From NCBI RefSeq assembly GCF_008831285.2, contig NC_045140.1, positions 6,754,505-6,818,504 of the forward strand: DNA of 64,000 bases, in the 5' to 3' direction. The DNA comes from Nymphaea colorata. Taxonomy: Eukaryota > Streptophyta > Magnoliopsida > Nymphaeales > Nymphaeaceae. This document shows positions 1 to 12,100 of this stretch, in pieces. The translations under genes and the position numbers were made by a program. The notes beneath the pieces are model-generated. The model worked only from the letters and a program-made list of their open reading frames with translations. It did no database searches and had not been told where the DNA came from. Positions within the stretch are counted from its first letter, which is position 1. Each line of letters begins with the position of its first letter.

Positions 1-560
1 ACTTCATATGAGGTGCCTATAAGCAGAATACAACTCATTGGAAACTGCAAATCCCTTCTAGAGTCTGACAGGTAGGAGCGATAATCGCATGCACCTTTGG
101 AGGATCTGCCTTAACTCCTTCAAAAGAGACAATAAATCTGAGAAAAAACAAATTATCAGTGAGAAAATCATAATTCTTGGCATTTTCAAACAACTTTTCT
201 TTCTACAAAATTCCTAAAATATGTCTCAAATGGAAAAGATGGTTTGACACAAACTCACTAAAGATAAGTGTGTCATCAAAGTGCACAACGACAAACTTGC
301 CTATGCATAGTTGCAACTTGTTGAGTCATAACATTCATAAATGTACTTGGCGCATTGGACAGTTCCAAGGGCATAACTAACCACTTGTACAACCCATCAC
401 TCATCTTAAATGCATCTTCCACTCCTTTCTCTCTCAACTCTATATCTGGTGATATCCACTTTTGAGAACAATTTTTGAAAGGACTAAAACACCAGCCACC
501 ATGTCGCGCATGTCATTGAGACGGGGTATATGAAAGCAGTATTTAACTGTAATGCGATTT
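1..560 (-). pseudogene. Ty3/gypsy reverse transcriptase fragment (broken)
   Basis: Read on the - strand, this stretch gives successive pieces of a Ty3/gypsy reverse transcriptase. There is a segment like SGYHQI near 470, a '[10 protein letters not shown]' and 'LSNAPSTFM' segment around 330-400, the catalytic pair as HFDDTLIFS near 270-300, and the RT/RNase H linker 'FIVSFEGVKADP' around 100-150. The pieces fall in different frames and are split by stops, so it cannot encode a working polymerase. The copy runs off the left edge of the window, so its LTRs and the rest of pol are not visible. The family assignment is firm from the motif order; the element's name is not determinable. Confidence 0.8.
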
Positions 561-900
561 ATCTACACAGATATGCTTGGATTCATCCTTTTTGGGCATG
601 GAGAGGGCAGGTAATATGCAGTACATTCGACATAGGAATGAGACTTCATCTCAATTTTTAGGTTTTGGGTTTGACTATGCTCTGAAAGACCATGTCTTCA
701 TAGGACCTATTGTCAATGATGACATCATAAAAGTATCCCTTATAATGATATATGGTCCTAAAGATGTTGTTGCTTAACCCTTTTAAGATGGTTGATTCCT
801 AGACATGAAATGGATCTCGAATCCTCTAAGTAAAAGTTCCAAATACCAAAGAACATCAAAATAAGATAAACCTAGATCTAAAATCTAAATGGATCCAAAT
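561..900. other. Unassigned stretch between gypsy and LINE remains
   Basis: No supported gene. A 66-codon + strand frame (577-777) shows no recognisable domain and is probably part of decayed transposon sequence. Confidence 0.4.
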
Positions 901-3420
901 CTGGGTCTAAGAAACCACTAAACAACACCGTCAGACCTCCAACATTTTGTAACCCATCCACATTTAAAACTCATGCCATGCCACCTCTTAAACTCCTCGA
1001 TTGGGTTAGTGTAAAAGATTCTATACTTTCCAAACCAATTGCATATTGCACAGCAAACTCTATCAACAAGGCTGCAAGTGAACATGATGTGCTGAATCGA
1101 ATCTTGTACTTCTTTTCCAATGTCACATCGATTGGTCAGCGCAGACCTCCACTTATAAAGACAGTCCCAAGTGGGAAGGTGGTTTTCAAATTCCTGGAAA
1201 ATGAAGCATTAACCTCTTCGTTGTGTCTACTAAAACCAAACCCAATGATGCCATGATTCAGGGCCGTTTTTTGTCATAATTATATAATGTTTCTTAACTG
1301 TGTTGGCTAGATGGTTCATAAATCTCAATTGGTTAGGGCCTCCTAGGATGTCCGGCCTCTCAATACTCAACACGTCAAGCATATTGGTGAAAGCAAGATT
1401 AGGAATCAAGTCCGAGTTAATGATATCCTTGATTGAAACTTTTTTCATTAGGCTCTAGCGCTGCGAACTCTTCAATGATAAGTTGTTGAATTAGAGACAC
1501 TCTTGCCCTGTGATTATGCCAGGAATTGATGTTACCTATCTTAGGGCACCATTGCAGTTGGTCTTTGATGTCGCTCCAATTTTTCAAAATACCATGAAAA
1601 ACTAGAAAGTAATTGTGGACTTTTTTTAACATCCAAGGACGATTGTTGCTAAGGTATTTCTTGGAAATAAGCTTGCACTAGTATTAATTATTGGCACAAT
1701 TCATAAAGGCAAGGAGGCTGAGGCCAGAGATGTTGCATTTGTGAATGTTTGGGAGAGTAGCCCCTCCCTCCTCTTGAGGTTGACATATTTGCTACCAAAA
1801 AATATAGTAAGATTTTCTTAGAGTCTACCATGTCTCTCCATAAGATTCTCGCCATTGCACTTCTGAGTTTCTTGCAAATTAGCAGTGGCAACAAGAATAT
1901 ATATGGCCACAAATAATGATGTCGGTGATGACGTGCTGAAGCAGACATAGATTGCCTGCAAAAGAAAGAGTGTTGATCATTTATGAGGCTACCTTATTAT
2001 CCACCTTGCCAATTAACGTCTCACCTAGTGGTACATTGAGCATTCACAAAAATAAGGGGAGCTCCATATTTTTGATCGGTAATGCACTAACATGCCAACA
2101 TACCAACGTGCTAAGCAAGATGAGAGTGTTTTATGCTGCATTTCACCTTCAAGCTTGAGTGTGACTCCAACCATTGGAAGACCCTGCTAACTTCCTTGAT
2201 CGAGGAACTAACTGATTAGAGTAAAGCAAAATGTCGTCCGCATATGTCAGGAAAGCTAGGATCTTCATTAGCTTGGGAACCATCGGGACCTGAATTTTGT
2301 TCGTGTTGACCTTCTGCTCTATGAATCTGTCAAAACTTCCATGATAACCAAGAAAAGGTAGGGTAAAAGGGGGTCAGCCGAATGCGGCTTGAGATCAAAA
2401 TATTCCACATAAACTGTGTTTACCATAATTGTGGCTGAAGTGGTGGCTGTGTAGGTAAGCATCCAGTTAGTCCCCGCCTGATCAAATCCTTGTGCTTCAA
2501 GTGCGGAGCGAAGGAACTTCTAGTTAATCGAGTCATATGCCTTATCCAAGTTAATCTCCATGCAATAGGTTGGTGAGGTAGGCTTATGCGTGGACTCTAT
2601 GATATCATGCACCATAATTACATTGTTAGCCAACAAGCATCTAGAGGCAGATGCAGTTTGGCAGCCCAATAATGCAGGCAAGGATGGGTCACATTTTAAT
2701 TGCAAGTAATTTGGTTATCATCTTATGCACTTGTTGCACTACATAATTTGGTGGTAACCCTAAACCTGAGTAGCTTAATTGTGCTTAGGCAACAAATCTA
2801 TCATGGATTTTTGAAGTTTCTTTGATGATTCATGATGTGGTGATAAAGTTATTCAAGACTTCACATACATTGCTACCCACCACTGGAAAAAGGATGTTGG
2901 GAAGCCATCAATGCCCATAGCACTATTAGCATCCAGAAAAATGTGATTCTTATGGCCTCTTTCATGGACACAATGATCATAAGACATATTTTCTACCTCT
3001 ATGGCTATAAGGTTCGGTCTCATCTTATGAAAAAGATCCTTTGAATCATCGTTTGTGCCAAGAAGAGCTTTGAAGAAGCTATTACAAGCCAGACTAATGA
3101 AGTCAGGTAGGCTGGAAATAGTCTCGTTATGGTTAATGGAGTGGATGATGTTATTCCTCTATCGGCTTTTCATTGTGGCAAAAAAAAAGGTGGTGTTGCA
3201 ATCATCCTCTAGTGGACATATGATGTAAAGATTTCTCCTACTTAGTGCTCACCTCTTCATTCAGTGGACAATGGAATTTTATTTGAATAGCAATGGCGAG
3301 ATTGTGTGAGGTAGAAGTACCATTGTCTGCCTCATTTTGTGCTGCATCCAGAGCCGCATGGATGTTGTCCCCTCGTCGATGGGTTTCCAAGTCAATCACT
3401 CCATTTTAAATGAAATTATC
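900..3420 (-). pseudogene. Degenerate LINE (non-LTR retrotransposon) ORF2 remains
   Basis: On the - strand, the order from high to low coordinate is that of a plant LINE ORF2. First come degenerate pre-RT and RT sequence near 2850-3400, including an 'AMGIDGFPTSFFQ' block. Next is the palm region near 2520-2705, with 'RCLLANNVIMVHDIIES' and 'MEINLDKAYDS', the latter holding a catalytic Asp. Then comes sequence around 2330-2520 resembling the RT thumb ('FLRSALEAQGFDQ'). At 1690-1950 lies a zf-RVT-like tail ('ICKKLRSAMARILWRDMVDSKK'). Weaker C-terminal sequence continues down to about 900. Stops and frameshifts interrupt every part. No poly(A) tail or target-site duplication was identified. The LINE call is secure; the exact ends are approximate. 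Confidence 0.78.
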
Positions 3421-3461
3421 TTACTTTTTACAACTTGAAAATAAGATTGACTAGTAGGCAT

Positions 3462-3890
3462 TATCAGAAAATAAGAGGAAAGAGGGAAGGAGAGCATAAG
3501 AACCACACGATGATGTTAACATGGTTCAATTCCAATCGACAACATGCTTTGATTCCATTGGAATCTATATCCACGGAAAGAGGATTTTCTCTCTCACTCC
3601 TCATCCATAAGCTTGGAGGAGAGGTTCATTTATAGTAGCAAAAGGATTGTGCATGTTATTACAAGATTTTCTACTTACATTTGATTTATCTTCTTGCTTT
3701 GTTTATCAACATCTTACCTATCTTTTCTGTTTACTGTTGCAATATGGTTATCACTAAATCTTTTCTATTTATCTTCAACGCCTTCTAGATCAAACTGATC
3801 TTTCTCGTGGACAACTTGGCTTTCTCTATCCTTATTGTGTGCAACTTAATTTCCTCTTACCAATACCAGACGATTACTACTTCTTTAACA
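3462..3890 (-). repeat. 3' LTR of the first Copia element
   Basis: About 429 bp. On the - strand it starts TGTTAAAGAAG directly after a polypurine tract and ends TTTTCTGATA. The inner edge of the 5' LTR remnant at 7815 carries the same TATCAGAAAA ending (+ strand view), adjacent to the primer-binding site. A diverged copy of this LTR in the opposite orientation lies at 7162-7550. Confidence 0.82.
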
Positions 3891-3902
3891 TTTTCCCTCA
3901 AA
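3891..3902 (-). other. Polypurine tract of the first Copia element
   Basis: On the - strand this reads TTTGAGGGAAAA, immediately upstream of the 3' LTR start. This is the expected position for plus-strand priming in a Copia element. Confidence 0.7.
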
Positions 3903-6900
3903 CTAAGTGGGCATGCCTACATGTGAAGTTGCTTTAAGCATAGACCGAGCAACAATATTTTGCTTAAGAGTAGAGCAAGTTATAAGAGAGTGGCAAAGAA
4001 AGACAAAGAATTCACTAGTAGAATTTTTGTCATCTAGGTTGCCGCCCCAATTGGCGTCTATGTAAGAAATAGTATTAAATTGAGATGATTGTTGCATAAG
4101 AAGACTATGATCAATAGTAGACTTGATATGTCACAGAATTCTTTTGACAATCATCTAATGCTCTGTAGTGGACTGTTGCATATATTGACTAACTATGCTC
4201 ATAACAAAAGAAATGTCTAGACCTGTCAATGTGAGACATGGAAAAACACCCACCATTTGATGATAAATTATAGGATCTATAAACAAATCTCAACCATTGC
4301 TACTCATTTTAAGATTTGTTGGAAGAGGAGTATTAACAAGTTTGGCCACAAGCATACGAGAGCATTGAAGAAGGCCAAACATATATTTTCGTTGGGTAAG
4401 ATACAAATTTTCACTTGTGAAAGTGGCCTCCGTTCCAAGAAAATAGTGGAGCCAACCCAAATCCTTTAATAGAAATCTATTGATAAGATGTTGAATAATT
4501 TGTGTTACCACTTACTAAGAGCTTACTGTAATTATGTTGTTGTCAACATAGACGAGAAGATAACCTGTTGTGCCTGAGAATGGTCTGTAGTGGGCTATCA
4601 TTCGTATGTGCTTGGAATATATAAACAAGGATATATCAATATGATATCCAAATAATCTAATGTCAATCAAACACGAGCTTAGTTTGTGAAACCAAGCTCT
4701 TGGAGCTTGTTTTAGTTCATATATCGTGTCAGTTGCAAACATAATGAGAAAACCTTGAATCTTCAAGCCCTTGAAGTTGTGTCATATAAACTTCCTCTGT
4801 GAACTCTCCATGAAGAAAAACATTATGTATATCCAACTGATGAATAATCCATCCTTTTGAGATTACTAAAAGTTAAAAATGCACAAACTGTAGGCGACTT
4901 AATGACCAGATTAAATGTTTTGAAATAGTCTATTCTAGCTTCCTAAGTAAACCCCTTGGCCACTAACCGAGTTTTGTATCTCTCAATGCTTCAATTGGCT
5001 CTTTTCCTTATTTTATAAATCCACTTAGTATAAACTAAATTCTAAGACGGCAATGGTGGAACCAAACTCCAAGTCTTGTTGTGGATAAAAGCTTGAAGTT
5101 CACCTTTCATGGCTTCCCTCCATTGGATGCTCTTGATAACTTAGTTAAAGGAGGTGAGAGTTTAACACCTTTTGCTAGGTTAGTCAATAGGGCAGTAGGA
5201 ATAGGACGTTTGGTGGTGGTACAAACCTTAGGTTTCAAGGACCCAGTTTGAGATCGGGTAATCATGTGGTGAGTTCTAGTTGATTCTACAATGGGTTTAG
5301 TAGGCTCCATTGGGTTTGGAGGAAAGGCTGATTTTGTGTCATCACAGTCTAATAGAAGATCTATGGTTTAGTGAAGAAATAACATCTTTAGTGGTGGATG
5401 AAGAAAACAACATGTTTATAGGTATAGGTGTAGATTTTGTAGACTTGTGGATTTGATTTAAAGGTAGATGACTTTGAAAAGGGAAGTTACTTTCATCAAA
5501 GATCATATGGTGGCATATCAAGAGCTTGTTATTAACTTGGTTAAAACACAAATAGTGCATTATGTTTCCCACTATATCCCAAGAAGACATGCTAAGAAGA
5601 TCAATTTTGCAATTTATATTCATTAAAATGTCTCATGCATGGATAACAAGTGCATCCAAACATTCTCAAGAAAACATAGTAAGGAGTGGGCATAAAATTG
5701 ATTAAATAGAAAGTTGCTAGAAAAAAAAAATCTCAATACCTTTGTGGTACGTTGGCATGAGAGAATAGAAAAATTCTTGTCTCCACAATGTGTCTATGCT
5801 TTCACTCTACACTCTCATTTTGTTTATGTGCACGAGGACAAGTAATCCTATGCTGGATCCCTTAATTTTTCAATGTGAAATAAGTTTAAACTCTCCACCC
5901 CAATCACTTTGGACAACCTTAATACAATGCCCAATCTAGTTTTTAACTAATTTCTAAAAATTTTGAAACATACCAAGCACATCTGATTTTTGCTTAATAA
6001 TAAAAGTCCAAGTATATCTAGAAAAGGAATCGACAAATGATACACAATAAAGATGTCCATGCATGAAAGACATTGGCGCAAAATCCCAAACATCAACAAA
6101 TAACAATTCTAAAGGTGTTGACACTTTGTTGATAGATGCAAAAAAGGAAAAGCATGACCAGTTCCTTGTTGATAGGCTTCACAGACCATATTTATTTATG
6201 ACATGATTGGTATCTTATATGAGAGATGTCCAAGTCTTTCATGTCATTGGGATATTGTCATATGTTTTCCAATAAACGCCTCTTATTTCTATTCTTCCTT
6301 GTTCACTAAATCAATTTGATAGAGCCTGTTCTTACTGATGCCTTATAGAATAACTCTCCCCGTTTTGCTATCCTTCACTAAATCAATTTGATAGAGCATG
6401 TCTTATTGATGCCCTTCAGAATCACTCACGCTACCTGTTTTGCTATCCTTCACATAACAACAATCAAGATGAAATTCAAAATAAGTTCCATTATCTCTAG
6501 AAGATCGAGAAATAGAAAGAAGACTTTAGGGGTATAGCTGCACATAAAGAATATCACCCAAAATCAATCTTGAATTTGAAATATGAAATAATAAAGGCAA
6601 TATCAAGGCCATTGCCATTACCAATGCGTGCTTGATCACCACTTTGATAGTCAATGTAAGAGGCCACATTGTTTATGTCGGCAGTTACATGGTGTGTGGT
6701 ACCCGAATCTGGGTATTACCCTCCTTCTTGAATGATGAAATAGTGACATTTGTTTGGGGAGTATTGCCATCCATTTGAAAAAAATAAACCTTGCAATGAG
6801 GAGAGCCCCATGTCCCTGACCTTTGCATGCTTGACATATGATTTGACATGCGGCAACATGATGTCCTATGTTACCGTAGGAAAAACAAGTAGAGCCGCCT

Positions 6901-7037
6901 TGAGATTGATTATTGCCTTCTTTTCCTTGAAACCTTCCACCTCTACCACAAACATTGAAAGATTGACCTGATTGTTAGGACCTACCTGAGTTTGATTTGA
7001 GGTTTTGAAAAGTGGGTAGCCATGGAATCATGTATGG
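3903..7037 (-). pseudogene. Copia gag-pol remains (zinc knuckle to RNase H)
   Basis: Frames on the - strand show RNase H pieces (3903-4097, 'DANWGG'), RT pieces (4290-4511 with 'FLLKDLGWLHYFLGTEA'; 4515-4766 with 'ELKQAPRAWFHKLS' and 'LLVYVDNN'), and a Copia linker (5107-5310, 'HHMITRSQTG'). Upstream are decayed integrase sequence, a protease-like DSG..H segment around 6700 and a gag zinc knuckle around 6820-6900 in which one Cys reads Tyr. A 70-bp tandem duplication interrupts the part near 6306-6445. Every domain has stops or frameshifts, so no protein product is expected. Confidence 0.8.
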
Positions 7038-7049
7038 TTGCATCATTGA

Positions 7050-7550
7050 GTACTGAATATCAATTGGCAAACTTGTTTACCAAGCCACTTTCCACATAGT
7101 GATTTCATATACTTAAAAGCAAACTTCACGTTCAAGCATGCCCCCTCAGTTTGAGGAGAATTATTAAGGAAAGTGGTAATCTCTTGGTATTGGCAAAAGG
7201 AAATCAAACTGCACACAATAAAGATAAGGAAGGCCAAGGTATGCATTATAAGGACAAGGTAACCTGAAAGGCATTCTAGATAGAAAGAAAATATTTGGTG
7301 ATCAATCTGTTGCAACCATAAAAGAAAGAAAAATGTTGATAAAGCAAAACAAAAAGATAAAGCAAATATAAATAAAAAATCTTGTAACAATGCGCACAAT
7401 CCTTGTGCTACTATACAGGGGCCTCTCCTCTAAGCTTATGGATGAAGAGTGAAAGAGAAAATCCTCTTGCTGTGGATGTAGATTCCAATGAAATCGAACC
7501 TCGTTAATATCACCATGTGGTTATTGTGCTCTCCTCTTTCTTTTTCAGTA
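7050..7550 (+). mobile_element. Inverted Copia fragment: RNase H end plus 3' LTR
   Basis: Read on the + strand, 7050-7160 encodes the C-terminal end of Copia RNase H ('ANLFTKPL' then 'LKSKLHVQACPLSLR'). A purine tract TTTGAGGAGAAT follows, and then an LTR from about 7162 to about 7550. That LTR starts TATTAAGGAAAG and aligns along its length with the reverse complement of the 3462-3890 LTR. It is therefore a second member of the same family, 5'-truncated and lying in the opposite orientation inside the first element. A 118-codon hydrophobic - strand frame over 7043-7399 is only the antisense of this fragment. Confidence 0.75.
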
Positions 7551-7582
7551 GGAAAAAGAATAGGCGGCAAGAATCAGTGCCA

Positions 7583-7789
7583 TCAACAAATCCCATCAAT
7601 CTGTAGCTTTTCAATAAAAATAAAATGAGATTCCCACAACAAGTAAATCTCAGTGGAGAGTTTTGTCAACAGAAGATATTGCAGATTGGTTGGTGTAGGT
7701 AGAATTGGTGGCATAGAAAAAGGCCTCGATGAGCTGCTATTTGTTTTTGTGGTGCTGTTTAAACCTTCATTACGTGTCATCTTTCCCAA
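7583..7789 (-). pseudogene. Copia gag N-terminal fragment
   Basis: A 68-codon frame starts 15 bases inside the primer-binding site of the first Copia element. It has a low-complexity Ser/Pro-rich start and then a block like the conserved gag opening ('LSTEIYLLWESHF'), where plant Copia gags carry N-Y-x-x-W. It ends at a stop and continues out of frame. Position and motif together support gag. Confidence 0.7.
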
Positions 7790-7803
7790 GTTCAGGTCTT
7801 CAA

Positions 7804-7814
7804 CTCTGATACCA
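7804..7814 (-). other. Primer-binding site (initiator Met tRNA type)
   Basis: On the - strand this is TGGTATCAGAG, the common plant retrotransposon primer-binding site complementary to the 3' end of initiator Met tRNA. It abuts the retained edge of the 5' LTR at 7815 and fixes that boundary exactly. Confidence 0.8.
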
Positions 7815-7843
7815 TATCAGAAAACAAGAGGAAAGAGGTGAAA

Positions 7844-9159
7844 CCTATAAGGAATAAATTTAGACAACAGTCCAGTGCTTGCTTTAGAGAACAGATACAA
7901 TCCATTGATGATAATAAGCTGGCTTTAGTTTTACTGAAATTGCACCTTCCGCATGTCCATACAACATATCATAGCTGCAAACATCAGATCTTCTAAGAAA
8001 TATAGACATATAACTGCCGACACTTGCAAATAGAGATTACATTTTTCCTAAAAAATTGAAACAACTTAAATAACTTCTCATTATTATGTTTGAGTTGTGA
8101 TCGCATTTTCTTCCATTTAAATATATGATATAAACAAAAATTTTTCCAAGATCAATTTTTTCCCTTGATCATGAACCCATACCTGAGCTCGGGCTTATAA
8201 TTTCACTGTTCCCTGCTTGTCCCTTGTAGCTTCAATTTCAAATTTATGACTATAAACCATGACAACTAATCACTTACCTAGCCTTTATTATAAATACTTG
8301 AAGACTTCAAACAATCTTCAATGTGGGACTAAACATTGTCACACCAAGATATCACATTTAGAATCAAATAAGACTCATTATGATGGATCCAATTATAACT
8401 AGGCAACAATCCAAATGTGCAGCTTACTATATCCAAACTCCAGCTCGAGCAGCGGTGTAAAGAGATATGGAAATCAAACCAAATATGGAATTTGGTCAGC
8501 GGTGGAAAGAAATATGGAAATCAAACCAATTATGAAACTTGGTACTACTTGTTTGGGACTGCATCAATTTTCGTGCTTCAACCGAGATTTTAGAGATATA
8601 AATGGATAGGATTATATTTGATTATCGTTTCAATTTCAGACTCGTTTAATTGTATTTGGTGAAAATTTTAAATCCGATTATTAATTGGACTTAGTTTTGA
8701 TACGAAGTTTTCCTACAGAATTTTATTTGACAACGATATAAAACTGAAAGATAAAAGTCGGACTCAGTTAACATAAATGCCGAATCTCATCTCGGTCGGA
8801 ATCAGGTTTGGTTTTTCAAAAAGGAAGATCCAGCTTTAAGTTTAGTCCAAATCCCGTTCCATAAAAATTGGTTGAAGAAAGAAAAAAAAAGGGGAACACG
8901 ATAGAAACTAGATTCAAGTTGAGTCCGAAGCCATTACGTCGCTGGAGTGCCCTAATCTCCACTCGTACCAAGACCTGGACAACCAAAACGAAGTCTGGGA
9001 ATTCATATAGGGGACGTTGTGAACCAAGATATTCAAGATCAGGAACTCGGTGCATTAGGCATTCCTATTTTCTTGGAATTACAAAATCCCAAGTTCATAT
9101 ATTCAGACACTTCCAGATCAAGGCGTTATTGCCCGACTTGACTCAACCACAGAGAGAAA
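7844..9159 (+). promoter_or_regulatory. Upstream region of the cyclin C gene
   Basis: No supported gene. This A+T-rich stretch separates the Copia element from the cyclin C start codon at 9160 and should contain its promoter and 5' UTR. A 47-bp tandem duplication lies at 8452-8545. I could not pick a convincing TATA box; housekeeping cyclins often lack one. Open frames at 8816-9218 on both strands overlap each other and show no domain. Confidence 0.4.
8452..8545. repeat. Tandem duplication, 47-bp unit x2
   Basis: Two adjacent units start GCGGTGTAAAGAGATATGG (8452) and GCGGTGGAAAGAAATATGG (8499). They stay similar through AAATCAAACCAA to the TTGGT ending. Confidence 0.8.
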
Positions 9160-12100
9160 ATGGCGGCGAATTTCTGGGCATCGTCTCACTGGTAAACCAT
9201 CTTCATCTTTTTCATTAGATGTTCTTCTGGGGTTTTTTGAATTCGATTTTCTCGGTGGAGTTCTAAAAGTGGCACAGTAATCTAATCCTTTTCCTTTCCT
9301 TGTTCGTCAATTATTGGGTTGTTGGGATGGTCGTGATGACCAGTAAGCAGCTCGTGGAGCAAGAGGATGTGGATGTGGTCCACTCACTTGATAAGGAGAA
9401 GGGTTTAACCCTCGACGAATTCAAACTTATCAAAATTCATATGTCAAATCGTGAGATCTCTCTCTCTCTCGCTCTCGCTGATTCTTCTTGTTCAGAGTGA
9501 ATGGAGAAAAGCTTATGGCGGGTTGATTGCCCAATTTGCTTCAATCTACAGTCTATGTGATTTTCTGATAATAAACAAAATCATGTTAAATAAAAACTAG
9601 TGTTAATTTTAATGCTGATATTGGGCTTTTTTTTGGTTATTAAGTGCTGTAGTCCATTTTTTAACCGGATTTTCCCCATCAGCGATAGATTTTGTTATTT
9701 AGTTAGAGGCTGAAAGTGGTGAGGATAGATCTTAAGCAACTTTGGGGTCATATGTGGGAAGTGAAAATAGGTAGCTTCTAGTCTTCCATAACTATTTAGC
9801 TGATTGCATCAGTTCAGTATGCATATAAAATTACTGAGAAACTTATGATAAAGAGCACTTAGGTTAGCTAGTTTATTTGATATTTGCTTCTCTGGGTTCA
9901 TTATACTTCTATGCTGTAAATGTGATTTATGACAAGATATTGGTTGGTGCACTCTTGCTGCACATGTCTACTGCTTTTCTGGATCCAGGTCTGAACTGCA
10001 GATTTCTGTATTTAAGAGATGGCCTTGAATTTCTTCATTTCAAATTTGAGTTGTATCAATCCTGTCTCTCGTCTTCCTGGCTCTTTAACAATCCAGAGAG
10101 GCTGGACGGTCACAGTGTTTAATGACCAAAAACTGGAGTTTCTCACTCCTTTTTAAATTTTTCAACAATCATATTTAGAGTCCTCAGTTTCCAATTAAAA
10201 AAAAAAAAAAAAAACTGTGACCATCTTAAAGATATAATAACTAGTTGAAGCAAGGGTTTCTTGTTGGAATGGACTCCTTGGTTGAGAACAGCAATTGCTG
10301 TCTTGCATATATTTGATTGTTAATAGAAGCATCAGCCCTTAGAAAGAATGTGCTGGCAATGTTCCACATATCTACCTTTTTCTTTCTCCTAAAATGCAGC
10401 TCATTTGTTCTCTTTACACGTTTTTTATTTTGATCTTCCTAGCTTCAGATGTATAGAATTATTCCCATGCCTATCTAATGCATAGCTTCTGCTCTTATTA
10501 TTAATATTATAGAGACTTTGCTTTTCTGCAGATATTTCAAAGCTTGGCGAACGAGTTAAAGTACAACAGAGGTTTCTACACTTGTTTGTGCGGTTTTTTT
10601 AAAATTTGTTCATAAATTTTTTCTACTTAATTCTCATTCTTTGTAAATGTATGGATATGGATGGTATCTGTGTGATAACAGAATCTCTGGCTGACAAGGT
10701 GTGCTCTCTAAAGGATGGGACACCCTCACATTACATCTTACTGGTTTTACATATTTTACTCACATGTACGTAGATTAGATTTCATACCATGATGATGAAA
10801 GAAATTTCAGAAATCATGAAGTGACCTAGAACTATGAACATAAGTCTTTAAAAACTTCCAATACTCTTTGAACCTTTCAAATGTGCACATCACGAAATTA
10901 ATTAATAGAAGATTAGATGTAGGGACAGAGGAAAGAGAGAAGTAAAAGCAAGAAAAATGAAGGCTAAAGGAGGAAAGGATGAAAAATGGGTGGAGCTGGA
11001 GGAGCAGGAGACAAGAAGGCCAAAGAGAGTTTTTGCCCCCAAATAGATGCATAAATAAGCTCGTTATTTTTCTTCTATGCTGAGGAAGGTGCTAAGTCAA
11101 CCTCAGGCCCTTCATTAGGACTCGATGTGAATGCTTATTCTTTACAAAGGAAATGAATTCTCACCTTAGCTGGAACAAGTTTAATCCATTTTGCTTTAGC
11201 TACGAAATTTATTACGGCTTTCTTTTTATTGGTTTCATTAATGGGCTGATGTCCTCATGTTTTTATGTGTTTTGTTTTGGCTTGTCCCTTTCATCCATGC
11301 TCTTCAAGGAAGATCAGTATATGTACGGTTCTGGATGCAAATTTCATGATTGAATATTTTACTTTAGCAATACTTAGTCAATAATAGTCATGCTTTAACA
11401 AAACACTCCCCTCCAAACTCTCCAACCCCCACCCTGTCTCTCTCTGTTTCTTCCCTCTATATGAGCATGAATGCTAAAACTTTATGGTAAATATTGTATC
11501 CAAAACAGCACAAGAGTGCACATGTTATTTTCAGAGTAAGGACTGCAAAAAAAATGTATTGGAAAATATTTACCAGTCTATATAAAGTTATAAACGTAGA
11601 CTTTTTATTTTTTTGATAAAATTGTATTTTTTTAGCCCATTTTCAAATTTTTTTGCGAGATGCCACTGAAACTTTGGGGGATTGATGAAAAATGAAATAT
11701 AAACCCAATATTCTTGAAAAAATGAAAATTCAACATTCACTAGCTTAAAATTGGGCTTTTAGAAGGAAAATTATGTGCGTTTGCATGTAAGTTTTAGCAC
11801 AAATTAATAGTTCTCCTTATTCCTGAGTAACTGGTAAAATTGCTGGGAGAAAGGTTGCTTACCCATGAAAGTGAGCAAACCCCAAAAAACTGTTCCTTAC
11901 TTCGGATTGTCAGCTGCAAATTGCCTGATGAATTGAATGTAATTATTTGCATGCATTGTGATAAACTAACTGAATTTTCGTTCCTGCTATTTCCCACTCT
12001 AATTGGCTGTGTTTTTCGTGCTAATTTCTTGTTGTAATTCTTGCTGAGATGGTGCGTTATTGTCAGATGGTTTTTTGAAATTTCATTGTGATTCAGGGTG

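Larger units (their letters stand above)
3462..7843 (-). mobile_element. Nearly complete Ty1/copia retrotransposon, inactive
   Basis: A Copia element reads right to left. A remnant of the 5' LTR begins at 7815. It is followed by a primer-binding site for initiator Met tRNA, gag (7789 downwards), a gag zinc knuckle (about 6820-6900), a protease/linker region (about 6600-6740), integrase (about 5400-6350), reverse transcriptase (about 4250-5100), RNase H (about 3900-4250), a polypurine tract, and a full 3' LTR at 3462-3890. Coding parts are broken by many stops, and the RT catalytic YVDD reads YVDN near 4536-4550. The 5' LTR keeps only about 28 bp. A + strand piece of the same family sits between gag and the zinc knuckle (7050-7550). 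Confidence 0.85.

Noticed and set aside
7043-7399. 118-codon - strand frame that looks like a multi-pass membrane protein
   Set aside because: It is antisense to the + strand Copia RNase H end and 3' LTR, which explain the sequence better.
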